Below, piece by piece: positions 1 through 10,512 of a stretch of DNA of 64,000 nt. Both the position numbers and the translations under genes were made by a program. The number at the start of each line of letters is the position of its first letter. Position 1 is the stretch's first letter. Origin of the DNA: Ciborinia camelliae (Eukaryota; Ascomycota; Leotiomycetes; Helotiales; Sclerotiniaceae); the NCBI GenBank assembly GCA_025890175.1, contig JANPYM010000009.1, positions 2,038,250 through 2,102,249 of the forward strand, in the 5' to 3' direction. A model generated the notes under the pieces. The model worked only from the letters and a program-made list of their open reading frames with translations, searched no databases and was not told the origin of the DNA.

Positions 1-450
1 GGAGGGGGGAGAAATGGGGGGTGTATGTTTATTTATTTTTCTTATGAAGGATTGTATTTTTGGGGAATTGGGACATCGGTGAAGATGAAGGAGATGGAGG
101 TGAAGATGGAGAGGGGGTGTTTTCGGGGAAAGAGGCTGTTTTATTAGTAGCGTAGTGGGTGCAAGTGCCAAGTTGAATGTTTATTGATTGGAGATATTGA
201 TGGGCTTCAATATATTATTATTTGGCAAGTGGGAAATGTATCTGTTGTACTGTGTAGTCCGGTTACAAGTTATGTTATGTCAAGCGACTTGTCAAAAAGG
301 GCATTCCTAGCGGAGCGGAGCAGAGCAGAGCAGAGCATATCTTCATCAAGAAATGGAGCTCAATGCCCCTCTTAAGAAGTATCTTTACAATCTATATAAT
401 ATTATACTCACTGATACATATACCAATCTAGACAAGAAACTGACCAAGGG
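1..450. other. Upstream intergenic / 5' leader of the amidohydrolase gene
   Basis: No convincing gene is visible. The stretch is G/A-rich and ends in the 5' region of the amidohydrolase. A possible upstream mini-exon (ATG at 353, donor near 379, acceptor near 431) would join in frame and add 15 residues before the chosen methionine. It shows no family motif, so this remains only a possibility. Confidence 0.4.
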
Positions 451-2185
451 ATGTCCCGTCTCGCTCTCTCCGACGCCGACAAACAAGCTCGAGACTGGTT
501 TGTAGAAACTACGAAGCAAATCGGCTGTGATGTGAAGATTGATGCTATGGGTAAGTGTTCCCATCTCTTTCTCTCTTTTTACATATCCTGTGACCTCCCA
601 CCATCGGGTTTGAACCAGGGGTTAATGATAGGTACATGTAGGCAATATCTTTGCTGTTAGACCAGGGAGAAAAGTTGCACCTCCTACATACGCTGGAAGT
701 CATTTAGATACACAGGTGTGTTTATTTCTAATAATATAAGTAAGTGGGAGGATGCCTATCACTAGTGATTAACAAACATAGCCCACAGGTGGTCGATATG
801 ATGGGATACTAGGTGTTCATGCGGGGATTGAAGCATTGAGGACGATGAATGATTGGAATATTGATACTGAGTATCCTACTGGTGTGATTAACGTATGCAA
901 ATCTCATATTTCCTGGATATATTCAACCACTAATGAAAATAGTGGACAAACGGTACTCCCTGATCCAATTACCCCAAATATCCCTCCATCTAATCCCTCT
1001 CGTAGAAGAAGGAGCTCGTTTTCCCAAATCCATGATATCATCCGGTGTCTGGGCTCACGATATCCCCCTCTCACTCGCCCACAATCTACGCGAAGTGAAC
1101 GGAACCGCCACCATGAAGTCCGAATTGGAAAGAATAGGATATCTAGGTTTAACCCCCGCTTCTCATTCCTCGAATCCCATCGGTGCACATTTTGAGCTGC
1201 ATATTGAACAAGGACCGATACTCGAGCGGAGCAAAACGAGAATTGGGGCTGTGACAGGCGTCCAGGCTTATCGATGGTTCACTATTACAGTGAGGGGTAG
1301 GGATTGTCACACTGGTAAGTTGGACAGAGGATGTGATGACGGGTATATAAATTTGAATGGTATGGTAATACTTTATAGGTACAACTGATTTTGAGAATCG
1401 CTCGGATGCTATGCTTACAGCGGCAAAACTCATCCTCCATAGTCATAACAAGGCGTTTGAGATGGGATGCCTGGCATCCACAGGTAGCCAGCCCCGGTTC
1501 TCAATTTTTCTTAAGACAATTTGCTTACATATTCTAGGGATTTTAACTTTGAAACCTGGCTCTACCAATACTGTTCCTGGCTTCGTACAGTTCTCACTTG
1601 ATATTAGATGCTCAGAGGACGAGAAGCTACTGAAATTTGAGGCAGAACTTAAGAAAGATTTTATGTTGATTGCTGCAGGTGATCCTGTTGCGACTCTTGG
1701 AGCTACCGGAGCGAGAGGCAAGGGCTGCACGTTGAATTGGGAATTGGATACAAATTCTCCGGCTACCCATTTCAACGAAGACTGTATTCGATGCGTGGAA
1801 GAAAGTGCTCGAGATTTAATCGGATCAGCTTCTGTTGCTTCAAAAAGTACCGGAAATCAGCCCGGAGCTGTTTCTAATGCTTATAGAAGTATGGTGTCAG
1901 GCGCCGGACATGATAGGTAAGCATACCAAATGCTTGATATCGGCTTGGCTGAAAATGATTTAGTGTTTATACTTCGAGACATGCTCCAACCTCCATGTAA
2001 GGCCTGCCTCTTCTAATCATACCGAAATACTACTGACTCCTGTTAGGATTTTTGTACCTTGTAGAGAAGGTGTAAGTCATAATCCGGCCGAGTATTGTAG
2101 TCCAGAAGATTGCGGAAACGGCGCACAAGTCTTGCTTGGAGCGATGTTGAGATATGATCGACTGAGAGCTTCGAGAGAAGTTTGA
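451..2185 (+). CDS. M20-family N-carbamoyl-amino acid amidohydrolase / beta-ureidopropionase-like
   Basis: Predicted zinc-dependent amidase that removes a carbamoyl group from N-carbamoyl-amino acids (beta-ureidopropionase, allantoate or hydantoinase-carbamoylase family); the exact substrate cannot be read from sequence. I infer nine exons: 451-550, 642-715, 782-892, 943-952, 1006-1314, 1379-1483, 1538-1916, 1964-1996 and 2047-2185, giving 419 residues. Metal-site motifs of the family are in order: GSHLDTQ (His54), GGRYDG (Asp65), WTNEEGARF (Glu99/Glu100), FELHIEQGP, GAGHDS, and a C-terminal block with SRHAPTSM and SHNPAEY. Exon 4 is only 10 nt and supplies Trp-Thr-Asn of the metal-binding motif. 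All junctions are GT-AG and in frame. Relatives usually carry some 30-40 residues before the first conserved motif, so the true start may lie upstream. The gene converges on COX12. Confidence 0.85.
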
Positions 2186-2365
2186 ATAGGCCGTGAAAAA
2201 TGATAACTCGCGAATGTCATCATCTCCACCAACTGTAAATTAAAGCACATGTGATCAAGCCGGAACGTCTCATCAATTCGCATAGTGACTTTGTATGATA
2301 CACATCCATTGTAAACGTCTTCCGCTCTATCCCACCATACTACCCCTCCACAACATTCCAATCCC

Positions 2366-2873
2366 TTACTGATCCAAACGAGCTGGGAATGTTCCGTTAT
2401 CTGTAACATCCCACGTTAGCCAAATCTTGCCTTTCTGTTCCCCCAAAGTCCAATACTAACCACGCTGATCATCCCATCTCTCAACCCAGGCACTTGGGCA
2501 CAAAGACTTATAAGCCAAGAAAAACTATCCCCCGATAAGTATATGTTCCCTCGTAATCAGCAGCATAGACGTACTTGACGGCATGGAGCGAAATCCTCGC
2601 CCTTGGCTAAGATACACTTGTGGTAATCGACATAGTTTTGCCAGCAGTGTTTAGTTTGGTTCTGGTTGGGGAATCGAGCATCGAATCCTATATTATATCA
2701 TTAGTCACCCATTGACTTCGCAGCTATCGCCGGGGGAGGAATTGCATACCGGCTATTCAGAAATCCACAGTTAGCAATCAGACCATTTTTATTAATCCTA
2801 ACGGTGGGCGGGCCTCCGGGAAGCACATACCAGTAACGAACTTGAAGGGTTTGGTCTCGCGTTCTTCAGACAT
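2366..2873 (-). CDS. COX12: Cytochrome c oxidase subunit VIb (Cox12)
   Basis: Small intermembrane-space subunit of respiratory complex IV, sitting at the dimer interface. Exons read on the minus strand are 2831-2873, 2750-2752, 2575-2687, 2461-2524 and 2366-2400, giving 85 residues. The twin cysteine motif is intact: C30-X9-C40 and C51-X10-C62, within the family signatures [17 protein letters not shown] and GEDFAPC. No presequence is seen, as expected for a protein imported by the Mia40 route. The second exon is only 3 nt (CCG) and turns the peptide from VTG-FDARF into VTAG-FDARF. Both flanking introns have their own donor, branch site and acceptor. Skipping the 3 nt would keep the frame, so both isoforms are possible. 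It is divergent from the MLRQ-like gene. Confidence 0.92.
2750..2752 (-). other. COX12: 3-nt microexon of COX12
   Basis: The bases CCG lie between a complete upstream intron (2753-2830, GTATGT donor, CTAAC branch, TAG acceptor) and a complete downstream intron (2688-2749, GTATGC donor, CTAAT branch, TAG acceptor). Inclusion adds one alanine and keeps the frame. Confidence 0.75.
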
Positions 2874-3115
2874 ATTTGCTTATTTGTTTTCCGGAGATCA
2901 CAAGATTTTAGAGAGGAGAGTGTGGTGGTGGTGGTGGTGGTCAATTGAGCCGAATGATGTGAGGTTGATTGGAATGGCCTGCACTTTCTCTCTCTGGGAC
3001 GCGGTCGGCTAAGACCGAGCTCGCTAGCGCGGAAATGCAGGTCCTCCAAAACCTCAGACCACGAAGTTCATTGTGATTACATCAGAAAGACTTGAAGATT
3101 GAACAACGGTTCAAG
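2874..3115. promoter_or_regulatory. Shared divergent promoter of COX12 and the MLRQ-like gene
   Basis: A 242-bp interval separates the two start codons. It contains an inverted CCAAT box (ATTGG at 2968-2972), a GTG trinucleotide run near 2920-2941 and a CT-rich patch. CCAAT boxes bind the HAP/CBF complex, which controls respiratory genes in fungi; co-regulation is inferred, not shown. Confidence 0.6.
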
Positions 3116-3595
3116 ATGCATCCTACCACTGTTACTAGAATGTTTCAGCCGACCAAGAAGATGTGGTCGCCTGTGCCCGTAAGTTTGTCTGTTGTTGATT
3201 TTGTGTTGGAGGGTGGGAGGGCTAATGGTTTTTGGGTTTACAGAAGGAGGAGCATAGCGGTACGTTTATCCCACGATTGAGTACTCGAGAAGTTAGAGGG
3301 GAAGGAGGGAATATGAATTGGAGGATGTGTATTGGGTAGGCAGGGAACGGAGACTGACACTAAAGCTGTTAGCCCACACCATCTCTCAACGATTGCGCCA
3401 ATGGAAGAAGATTCCTCCCGAGTTGGTTCCTTTGGGTATGTTTACATCCTCGCGGGAATATTACCAGGACTTACACTGATAATAAATGAAGGAATCGTCG
3501 TCGGTGTCGCTGTCGGATTCGCCGCTTACTCATTGGGGAAGAAACTTGTTGTTGACAAGACAATGCGTCTCTCTCGTCAAAACAGAAAGGAGTAA
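3116..3595 (+). CDS. MLRQ/B12D-domain mitochondrial protein (NDUFA4-like)
   Basis: Predicted 82-residue single-pass inner-membrane protein of the B12D / NADH-ubiquinone reductase MLRQ family. Exons are 3116-3178, 3244-3259 (16 nt), 3373-3435 and 3492-3595. The conserved core IPPELVPLG is followed by a hydrophobic helix GIVVGVAVGFAAYSLGKKL and then DKTMRLSRQNR, which is the family pattern. All junctions are GT-AG and the frame is continuous. The mammalian homologue NDUFA4 was first assigned to complex I and later to complex IV, so pairing with COX12 makes sense. The exact complex in this fungus is not established from sequence. Confidence 0.8.
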
Positions 3596-3940
3596 ATTAT
3601 GGCCCTACAAGAGTTTGGGGGGGCGGATAGACACTGGTTGGGACGGGCGAAAAGTTCATGTATTGATACCGAGAGGTGCATGCTCGAGGGAAGGAAGGAT
3701 CGAAGGAATTAGAACGCATGCACTGGCCAAACCTCGAATGAGTTGTACAGAATTGGTCCTTATTTCTCATGAATACAAAGTTTCTAAACCTGGTGCTCTC
3801 ATGCTTTGAAATTCTACGCCATACCCTAGAGAGCATTTACATGTTTTCTTCCTACCAGTTGAACTCCTTTTGCTTGACTCCAAAAAACTCCTTAAGTGAC
3901 ACATTTCATGACCCGTATATCCTGTGAATATAGCACTTCT
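3596..3940. other. Convergent intergenic region
   Basis: This is the 3' flank shared by the MLRQ-like gene and the RRM gene. Open frames here are short and have no recognisable content. I see nothing else. Confidence 0.5.
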
Positions 3941-4529
3941 TTAAGCCGGTTTTGGCCCTGCTACATCCAAACCTTCGAGACCTTGCATAGGATCATCAGG
4001 TCTGTTTTGAGCTTCGGCTCTTGCTTGTTCAGCTGCCAGTTTATCCTCCTCGCTCACTGCATTCTCTGCTAGCCAGCCCTCCTATACCAAAAGATTAGTG
4101 ATCGCCCATGTCATCCTCACCCATCACAGAATGGGATCCTGTAAATTCTTACCTGTTCCCACAAAGCTGTCTTGCTCCCCAATCCCTCGTTTGCACTCTT
4201 GGGAGGTTTTGCCGCATTAACCTTGATCACCTTGCCAAAAAGTTCAGACTGGTCCATATTGTCGATAGCATCTTTGGTATCTTCTGGATCCTCAAACTCC
4301 ACATATCCAAACCCCCGATGCGGTTCTGTTGAGTTGGGTGCATCTGCTTTGCTAAGAAAAATTTAGTATGAGAACATCGAGATTTAGGGTCTGAGACTTA
4401 TTATTACGGTATAGAGACATCTGCTATTTCTCCAAAGGGTAAAAATGCGGCTTCGAGAATTGCAGTTGTAACCATGGGGGATAGACCACCAACGTAAACA
4501 GTAGCTTTCCAACGTGCTTGGTCGGTCAT
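3941..4529 (-). CDS. RRM-domain protein, PPIE/Cyp33-like RNA-binding part without cyclophilin domain
   Basis: Minus-strand exons 4408-4529, 4153-4351 and 3941-4081 give 153 residues. One RNA-recognition motif fills the N-terminal half: RNP2 is VYVGGL near residue 10 and RNP1 is HRGFGYVEF, followed by DAIDNMDQSELFGKVIKVNAAKP. This layout closely resembles the RRM of the spliceosomal cyclophilin PPIE/Cyp33. The C-terminal tail is acidic and Glu/Ala-rich (EGWLAENAVSEEDKLAAEQ), and no cyclophilin domain follows. It probably binds RNA in the nucleus. The start codon follows from the first ATG before RNP2. It is divergent from SEC31. Confidence 0.8.
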
Positions 4530-4930
4530 CTTGTAACTTCGGAGGTATTAGTTTCTTGTAATCCAAGCAAAATTTCCGTGTATATGAAGCTTCCAAATCT
4601 CTTTCACAAAACCGCAGGAGAAGGAAATTTGATCACGTGTGGCAAGCTGTTTTTCTAAGGGTTCACAGTACTAGCAGTTGACAGGCGGTGATCTCAGCTC
4701 AGACCAACCGATTATGGGGAAAGGTGTTCACAGTGTTCACATATATTCCCCGAAACAAATCAACACATCGCAACTTTCATACCCTTTACGCATCTTGTTC
4801 AATACCGGTTTACTATTTTACTATTTTTCTTTACCCGGTATAGCAAAAAAGTCCGGCTGAAAAGGCAAGCTGCAGCAATTTTCTGCAGTGTAATTTGGCT
4901 TGTTGATACAAAGTAAAGTAAATAAAGACA
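4530..4930. promoter_or_regulatory. Divergent intergenic region between the RRM gene and SEC31
   Basis: These 401 bp should hold both promoters. No clear TATA box is seen; the SEC31-proximal part is T- and A-rich. No further gene is visible. Confidence 0.4.
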
Positions 4931-7900
4931 ATGGTCCGTCTAAGGGAAATCCCAAGAACTGCGGCCTTTGCTTGGTCTCCAGGCCCAGAGTCCCCTTTGG
5001 TGGTTACTGGAACAAGAGCTGGGGCCGTTGATGCTGATTTCTCTGATGAGACCAAGTTGGAGCTTTGGGATTTGAGCTTGGATAATGATGAACAGGGTGT
5101 GGAATTACAACCTATTGCTAGTATTAGCACAGATTCTAGGTAGGCAGATGGATTATATTAAGCTTGGGAGGTATAGAGATGTGTAAGCTAATTGTTTTGG
5201 TTATCAGATTCCACGACATTGCATGGGCGCCGGCAAACGCAGACCATCCACGGGGCATAATCGCAGGCGCACTCGAGAATGGATCTTTAGATTTATGGGA
5301 TGCAGAAAAACTTATACAAGGAGCTGAGGATGCTTTCATGTCCAGAACGACGAAACATACGGGTGCTATCAAGTCTCTGCAGTTCAACCCATTGAAGCCA
5401 CAAATCCTAGCCACTGCAGGCTCCAAGGGCGAGCTATTCATCTACGACGTAAACGATATCTCGAATCCATTTAGATTAGGTACAGCTGCGGCACGATCGG
5501 ATGACCTCGAATGCGTTGCATGGAATAGAAAGGTTCCACATATTTTAGCAACTGGTGGAAGTGGAGGATACGTCACAGTCTGGGATTTGAAGACTAAGAA
5601 GGCTTCTCTACAATTGAGCAATAATCGAAAACCAGTGGGAGCAATTGCATGGGATCCAAACAATGCGACCAAGCTTTTGACTGCTACACCCGATGATTCT
5701 ACACCTGTCATTCTTTTGTGGGATCTCAGGAACTCAAACGCGCCCGAACGGACATTACAAGGACATATCCAAGGAATTTTGTCATTGTCTTGGTGTCAGC
5801 AAGATGCCGATCTTCTGATATCCTGCGGCAAAGACAACAGAACTTTAATTTGGAATCCTCAAACTGGGGAGCAATATGGGGAATTCCCCGAGGTTACCAA
5901 TTGGACTTTCCAGACTAGATTCAATCCCCACAATCCCGCATTGTCTGCCACTGCGTCCTTCGATGGGAAGATAGCCATCCAGACTTTACAAAACACAAAT
6001 CCTACCGCATCCCAAGCTCCCGTTGCAGGCCCCATTGATGGCGAGGACTTTTTTACCAAGGCCCAAACCGAGCCCCAAGGAGCTTCGTTCTCGTTGAACA
6101 AAGCCCCTAAGTGGCTGGAACGACCAGTTGGAGCTTCTTTTGGATTTGGTGGTAAATTGGTGAGCTTCAACTTGTTGGCAAGCGCAGCAGGAAAGCCTAG
6201 ATCCTCCAAAGTCAAGATTTCTCAATTCACAGTCGATTCAGAGGTAGGGTCTGCTACCGAATCTTTCGAAAATGCCCTCAAGACCGGGGATATCAAGAGT
6301 ATTTGCGAAACTCATATTGAGCAGGCCAAGACTGAGGAAGAGAAGGCAGACTGGAAGGTTATCGAGACATTAATTGCAGCAAATCCTCGAAAGCAAGTCA
6401 CCGAATACCTCGGTTTCTCTGATGTTGACGAAATCACGAATGGTGTATCAGGACTTGACGTAGAGGATGCCGAAAAGCCAGAAGAAGCTCCCGCCGAAGC
6501 CAGTGGAGAAGCTGCAAAGAACAGATTATCTACACTTTTCGATGGCGCCGAGGGGGATGACTTTTTGACGGATATCGCTGCAAACAAGGGCGCCAAGACG
6601 GATAATCCTTTCCATCTATTCGCTGAATCTGATTCGGCATCGGAAAAACAAATTACCAAAGCTTTGATGCTTGGCCAATTCGAAAAAGCGATGACTGTCT
6701 GCCTTAAGGAGGATCGTATTGCGGATGCCTTCATAATTGCTAATTGTGGTGGAAAGGAGTTGCTAGACAAGGTTCAAGCAGCCTACCTAGCCAAAAAGGC
6801 AGAAGGGCCTAACTACCTACGACTTCTGACCTCAGTGATTGGCAAAAACCTATGGGATATTGTATACAATGCTGACCTCGAGAACTGGAAAGAGTCAATG
6901 GCAACGTTATGCACATATGCCGATCCAGCTCAGTTCCCAGATCTCTGTGAAGCACTTGGTGATAGACTTTTAGAATCCGGCGCAGCAAAGGATGCTTCAT
7001 TCTGTTTCTTGGTTGGCTCAAAATTAGAAAAGGTCATCTCCATTTGGATTTCGGAACTCCAGGAGAATGAGAAGCATGGCATTGAAGAACAAGAAGGCGA
7101 TTCTACATTCTCTGTACATGCAAAGTCACTTCAAAACTTTATCGAAAAAGTCACTGTATTCCGCAATGTCACCAAGTTCCAGGACACAGAGCAAAGTTTG
7201 ACATCAGATTGGAAATTGGCAGCTTTGTATGACAAATATACAGAGTATGCTGATATTGTTGCGGCTCATGGACATCTTTCGATCGCTGAGAGATATCTTG
7301 ATCTCCTTCCAGCTCAGTATCCCGCTGCAGAGGTTGCACGAGACCGAGTCAAACGTGCATCGAGAAAGGTTGCCCCTACCGCTGCCGCTAGACAGCCAGC
7401 CGCAACCTCAAGAGTTTCCGCACGTGCCCAGCCAGCTGCATATCAACAACCAACTCCTGTTGCTATGGCGCCCCCAACACAATCTGCTCCGAACCCATAC
7501 GCTCCACCCACTTCTGGTGCCAAAAACCCATACGCCCCACCTGCTGCTGCTGCACCGGCTTCCAATCCTTATGCGCCACCCACTCCAGCTGCTTCAAATC
7601 CATATGCACCCACAGCAAACTCGTACGCTCCACAGGGTTATCAACCACCGCAACCATCTCAGCCAGCTTATGCACCTTCGTACGGAGCATATGGCGCAGC
7701 TCCAGCTGGTTACGGTGCACCACAACAATCATTCGGAGCCCCTCCTCCAAGAAACACAACTCCATCAGCTCCACCTCCATCGAAAGCTAAAGACATGACA
7801 AATTGGAACGACATACCTTTCGTAACAAAGGTTCCTACTGCTAGAAGAAGTACCCCTGTCGTCAATCCATTCCCAAACCAACAAGCTGTTTCAATGCCAC

Positions 7901-8872
7901 CTCCAGCAAATTCATATGGTGCTTCCAGAGCTACACCTCCACCTCCACCTCCTAAAGGGTCAGCCCCACCCCGTGTTACTTCGCCATTGACGACTGCACC
8001 ACCTCCTAGACCATCCTCAACGGCCAATGCATATACCCCACAAGCACCACCTGCTCAATCGCCATATGCATCAATACCACCACCTATAATTCCTCGAGGA
8101 GCTTCTCCATACAATGCTCCACCTGCCGGCGCTGCGCCAACAAGCAGATACGCTCCAGCTCCAGCAGCTCAACAATACTCTCAACCACCCCCATCAAATA
8201 TCGCTCCCCCTCCTCAAGGAGGCATGAGACCCCCTCCATCTAACCCATATGCACCACCGTCAGCTGCGCCACCTAACCAGTACGCGCCATCTCAATCACC
8301 ATATGAGAGCCAGCCTCCGCCTGCACAATATCAACATCAAGGTCCTCCTCAAGGTCCACCACAAGGTCCGCCACAGGGACCTCCACAAGGACCTCCAATG
8401 GGTGGCTCTCGACCACCGTCTGGGCCCCCTAAGGCTTCTGCTGTGGCGGCCGCTCCAGCAAAACCTAAGCACCCTGCTGGTGACCGATCACATATTCCTG
8501 CGTCTGCACAGAGAATGGTCGAAATTTTCACCAGTGATATGCAAAGAGTAGTTTCGAAAGCTCCAGCAAACTTTGCCCCTCAAGTGAAAGATACTCAGAA
8601 GCGTCTCAACATTCTGTTTGATCACTTGAATAATGAGGAACTTGTGAAGCCCGATACCATCGAGAAATTGACCGAGTTGGCGGAAGCACTTCAATCCGGA
8701 AACTACGATGCAGCAAGCAGGATGCAAGTTGATATTCAACGTGAAAAGACTGATGAGTGTGGTAATTGGATGGTAAGTTTTATATCTTTCTCAATTCATT
8801 AGAAACATATGCTAATGAACAATATAGGTTGGTGTCAAACGATTGATTAGCATGAGCAAAGTCACTCCTTAG
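4931..8872 (+). CDS. SEC31: COPII coat protein Sec31
   Basis: Outer-coat subunit of COPII vesicles, pairing with Sec13 to bud transport vesicles from the ER. Exons 4931-5139, 5208-8772 and 8828-8872 give 1272 residues, normal for fungal Sec31. The N-terminal ~350 residues form WD40 repeats ([34 protein letters not shown]). They are followed by an alpha-helical ACE-type section. Next is a long Pro/Ala/Tyr-rich segment from about residue 780 to 1130 with repeated NPYAPP blocks and a run of QGPP units. A C-terminal helical domain (about 1150-1272) resembles the Sec31/SRA1 fold. The start [17 protein letters not shown] is the standard Sec31 N-terminus. GET2 follows on the same strand. Confidence 0.95.
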
Positions 8873-9443
8873 AGTCAAAAAGAATATTTTATTTGACAAC
8901 TAAAATTAGGAATGAAGAGGAATGATGATTGAGATGAGAGCTTAGCATGTGTATAGTAAAGAGATGTTGCTAGAATAAGAAGTGGTCCTTTATAATAGTG
9001 TTTTGTTATCTTTGTATTGCGAATAATACCTTTTCTTGTACTTCGTATTGTCTGTGTAAAAATTGGTGAGTAATGGAAATGTTGTCCTATTCAACAAACG
9101 GTGAACGTGGTTCCAATCAATCCAATTGGCTGGTGGGTTGGTTGACATGAATTACTACTACTCGCCTACTTGTAAACACTTGGTTAAATGTCATTAAAAC
9201 AGTCATGAAAATTTGTACATTTCAAGATAAAGACTTTACAGTAGATTTATGAAATTAACTCCAAGTCGAATTATCATTGAGCCCTAATAATATTAGCTGT
9301 ACTGGTATGGTATGGTATCAGTCCTTTAGCCTTGCCCTTCTTTCCCCCACCAAAAATTACTAGCTTGCGGAACTAAACGAAGCGACATCATCAACTTATC
9401 CGACTCATCCGACTCATCAATTATACTTGAACACCATCAAAAA
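8873..9443. promoter_or_regulatory. SEC31 3' flank and GET2 promoter
   Basis: No gene is visible. Two CCAAT boxes lie at 9113-9117 and 9122-9126, about 320 bp before the GET2 start, and are candidate HAP-complex sites. Pyrimidine-rich DNA precedes the ATG. Confidence 0.45.
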
Positions 9444-10512
9444 ATGGCAGATTCTTCCGAACCACCAACTGTTGAGACACCGTCTCAAAGGCAAGCTCGC
9501 ATCCGGAAAGAAAAGAGAGAAGCAAAGATTAGAGATGGTGGAACTGCAAGGCTTAATAAAATTATTGGCTTAGGCGGTGGTTTACCCAGAGGTGTGTATA
9601 TTGAATTCTTTTATTACTAGTATTCGAAAAGCTTTCGTGGCACTTTAGCTAATGGGAAATATAGATGAGGCTCCACCTCCATCGCAAGCTTCAACTGTTC
9701 CTAGCGGAGGAGATCATGCCGATCCGGAAGAAGTAGATATTTCGAATCATTATTATGAACCACAGACCCGCACTCCTCTCCCGAGATCTCAAAGTAATGC
9801 GCCGGCGCAACAGCAGATAAATGATGATCAGCTTCGTCAAATGATGCTTGGTATGGACCCGGGCTCTTTGGGCGGTACTCCGGGACAAAATCCATTCGGA
9901 GGCGCTCCAGGCCCAAACCCTTTCGCAGGTTTCCCAGGTATGGGCGCACCCGGCGAAGACGGCGCAAACGATCCCATGATGAAAATGCTACAACAGATGA
10001 TGGGCGGAACGGGCGGGCCACCCGGTGAAGGACAAGGTGGCATGCCTTCATTTCCAGGTATGCCAGGCATGGGTATGCCCGGTATGGGAATGCAAGACCA
10101 AGCACAAGCGGCCGCCGTCGACCCTTACGCCTATATTTGGCGCATCGTGCATGCTGTTTTCGCATTGTCACTCGGTCTGTACATAGCTCTTACGACATCA
10201 TTCACAGGAACCAAATATGCGCGCGAGGCATCCGGGTTGGCAAATAATGGGTTAAGTGCGGATAGTGTGCATTTCTTTTGGATATTTGCCACGGCAGAGG
10301 TGGTGTTGTTGACGAGTAGGTTTTATTTGGAGAATGGAAACTCTTTACCGGCGGGCATGATGGGGACGGTGATGGGGTTCTTGCCAGAGCCGTGGAAGGG
10401 GTACTTGGGAATGTTGGTTAGATATGTGAGGATTTGGGGGACGGTTAGTGGGGATGCTATGGTTTGTATTTTTGTTTTGGGGGTTTGTGCATGGTTGAGA
10501 GGTGGTAATTAG
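9444..10512 (+). CDS. GET2: GET complex subunit Get2 (tail-anchored protein insertion receptor)
   Basis: ER membrane receptor that, with Get1, takes tail-anchored proteins from the ATPase Get3. Exons 9444-9591 and 9665-10512 give 331 residues. The cytosolic N-terminus has the basic Get3-binding cluster (ARIRKEKREAKIR, residues 18-30) followed by GGTARLNKIIGLGG, the signature of fungal Get2. A Gly/Pro/Met-rich linker with repeated PGMPGMGMPGMGM-like units covers roughly residues 105-190. Three hydrophobic segments follow: around IVHAVFALSLGLYIAL, FFWIFATAEVVLLT and VCIFVLGVCAWL. The chosen acceptor (9663-9664) keeps the frame; the earlier TAG acceptor-like site would lead to a stop. Confidence 0.85.

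Noticed and set aside
2798..3049. 83-codon minus-strand frame over the COX12 promoter
   Set aside because: It overlaps the COX12 first exon in another frame and the divergent promoter; no domain content.
8249..8551. Overlapping frames of 60-105 codons inside SEC31
   Set aside because: Shadows of the proline-rich SEC31 coding region in other frames.
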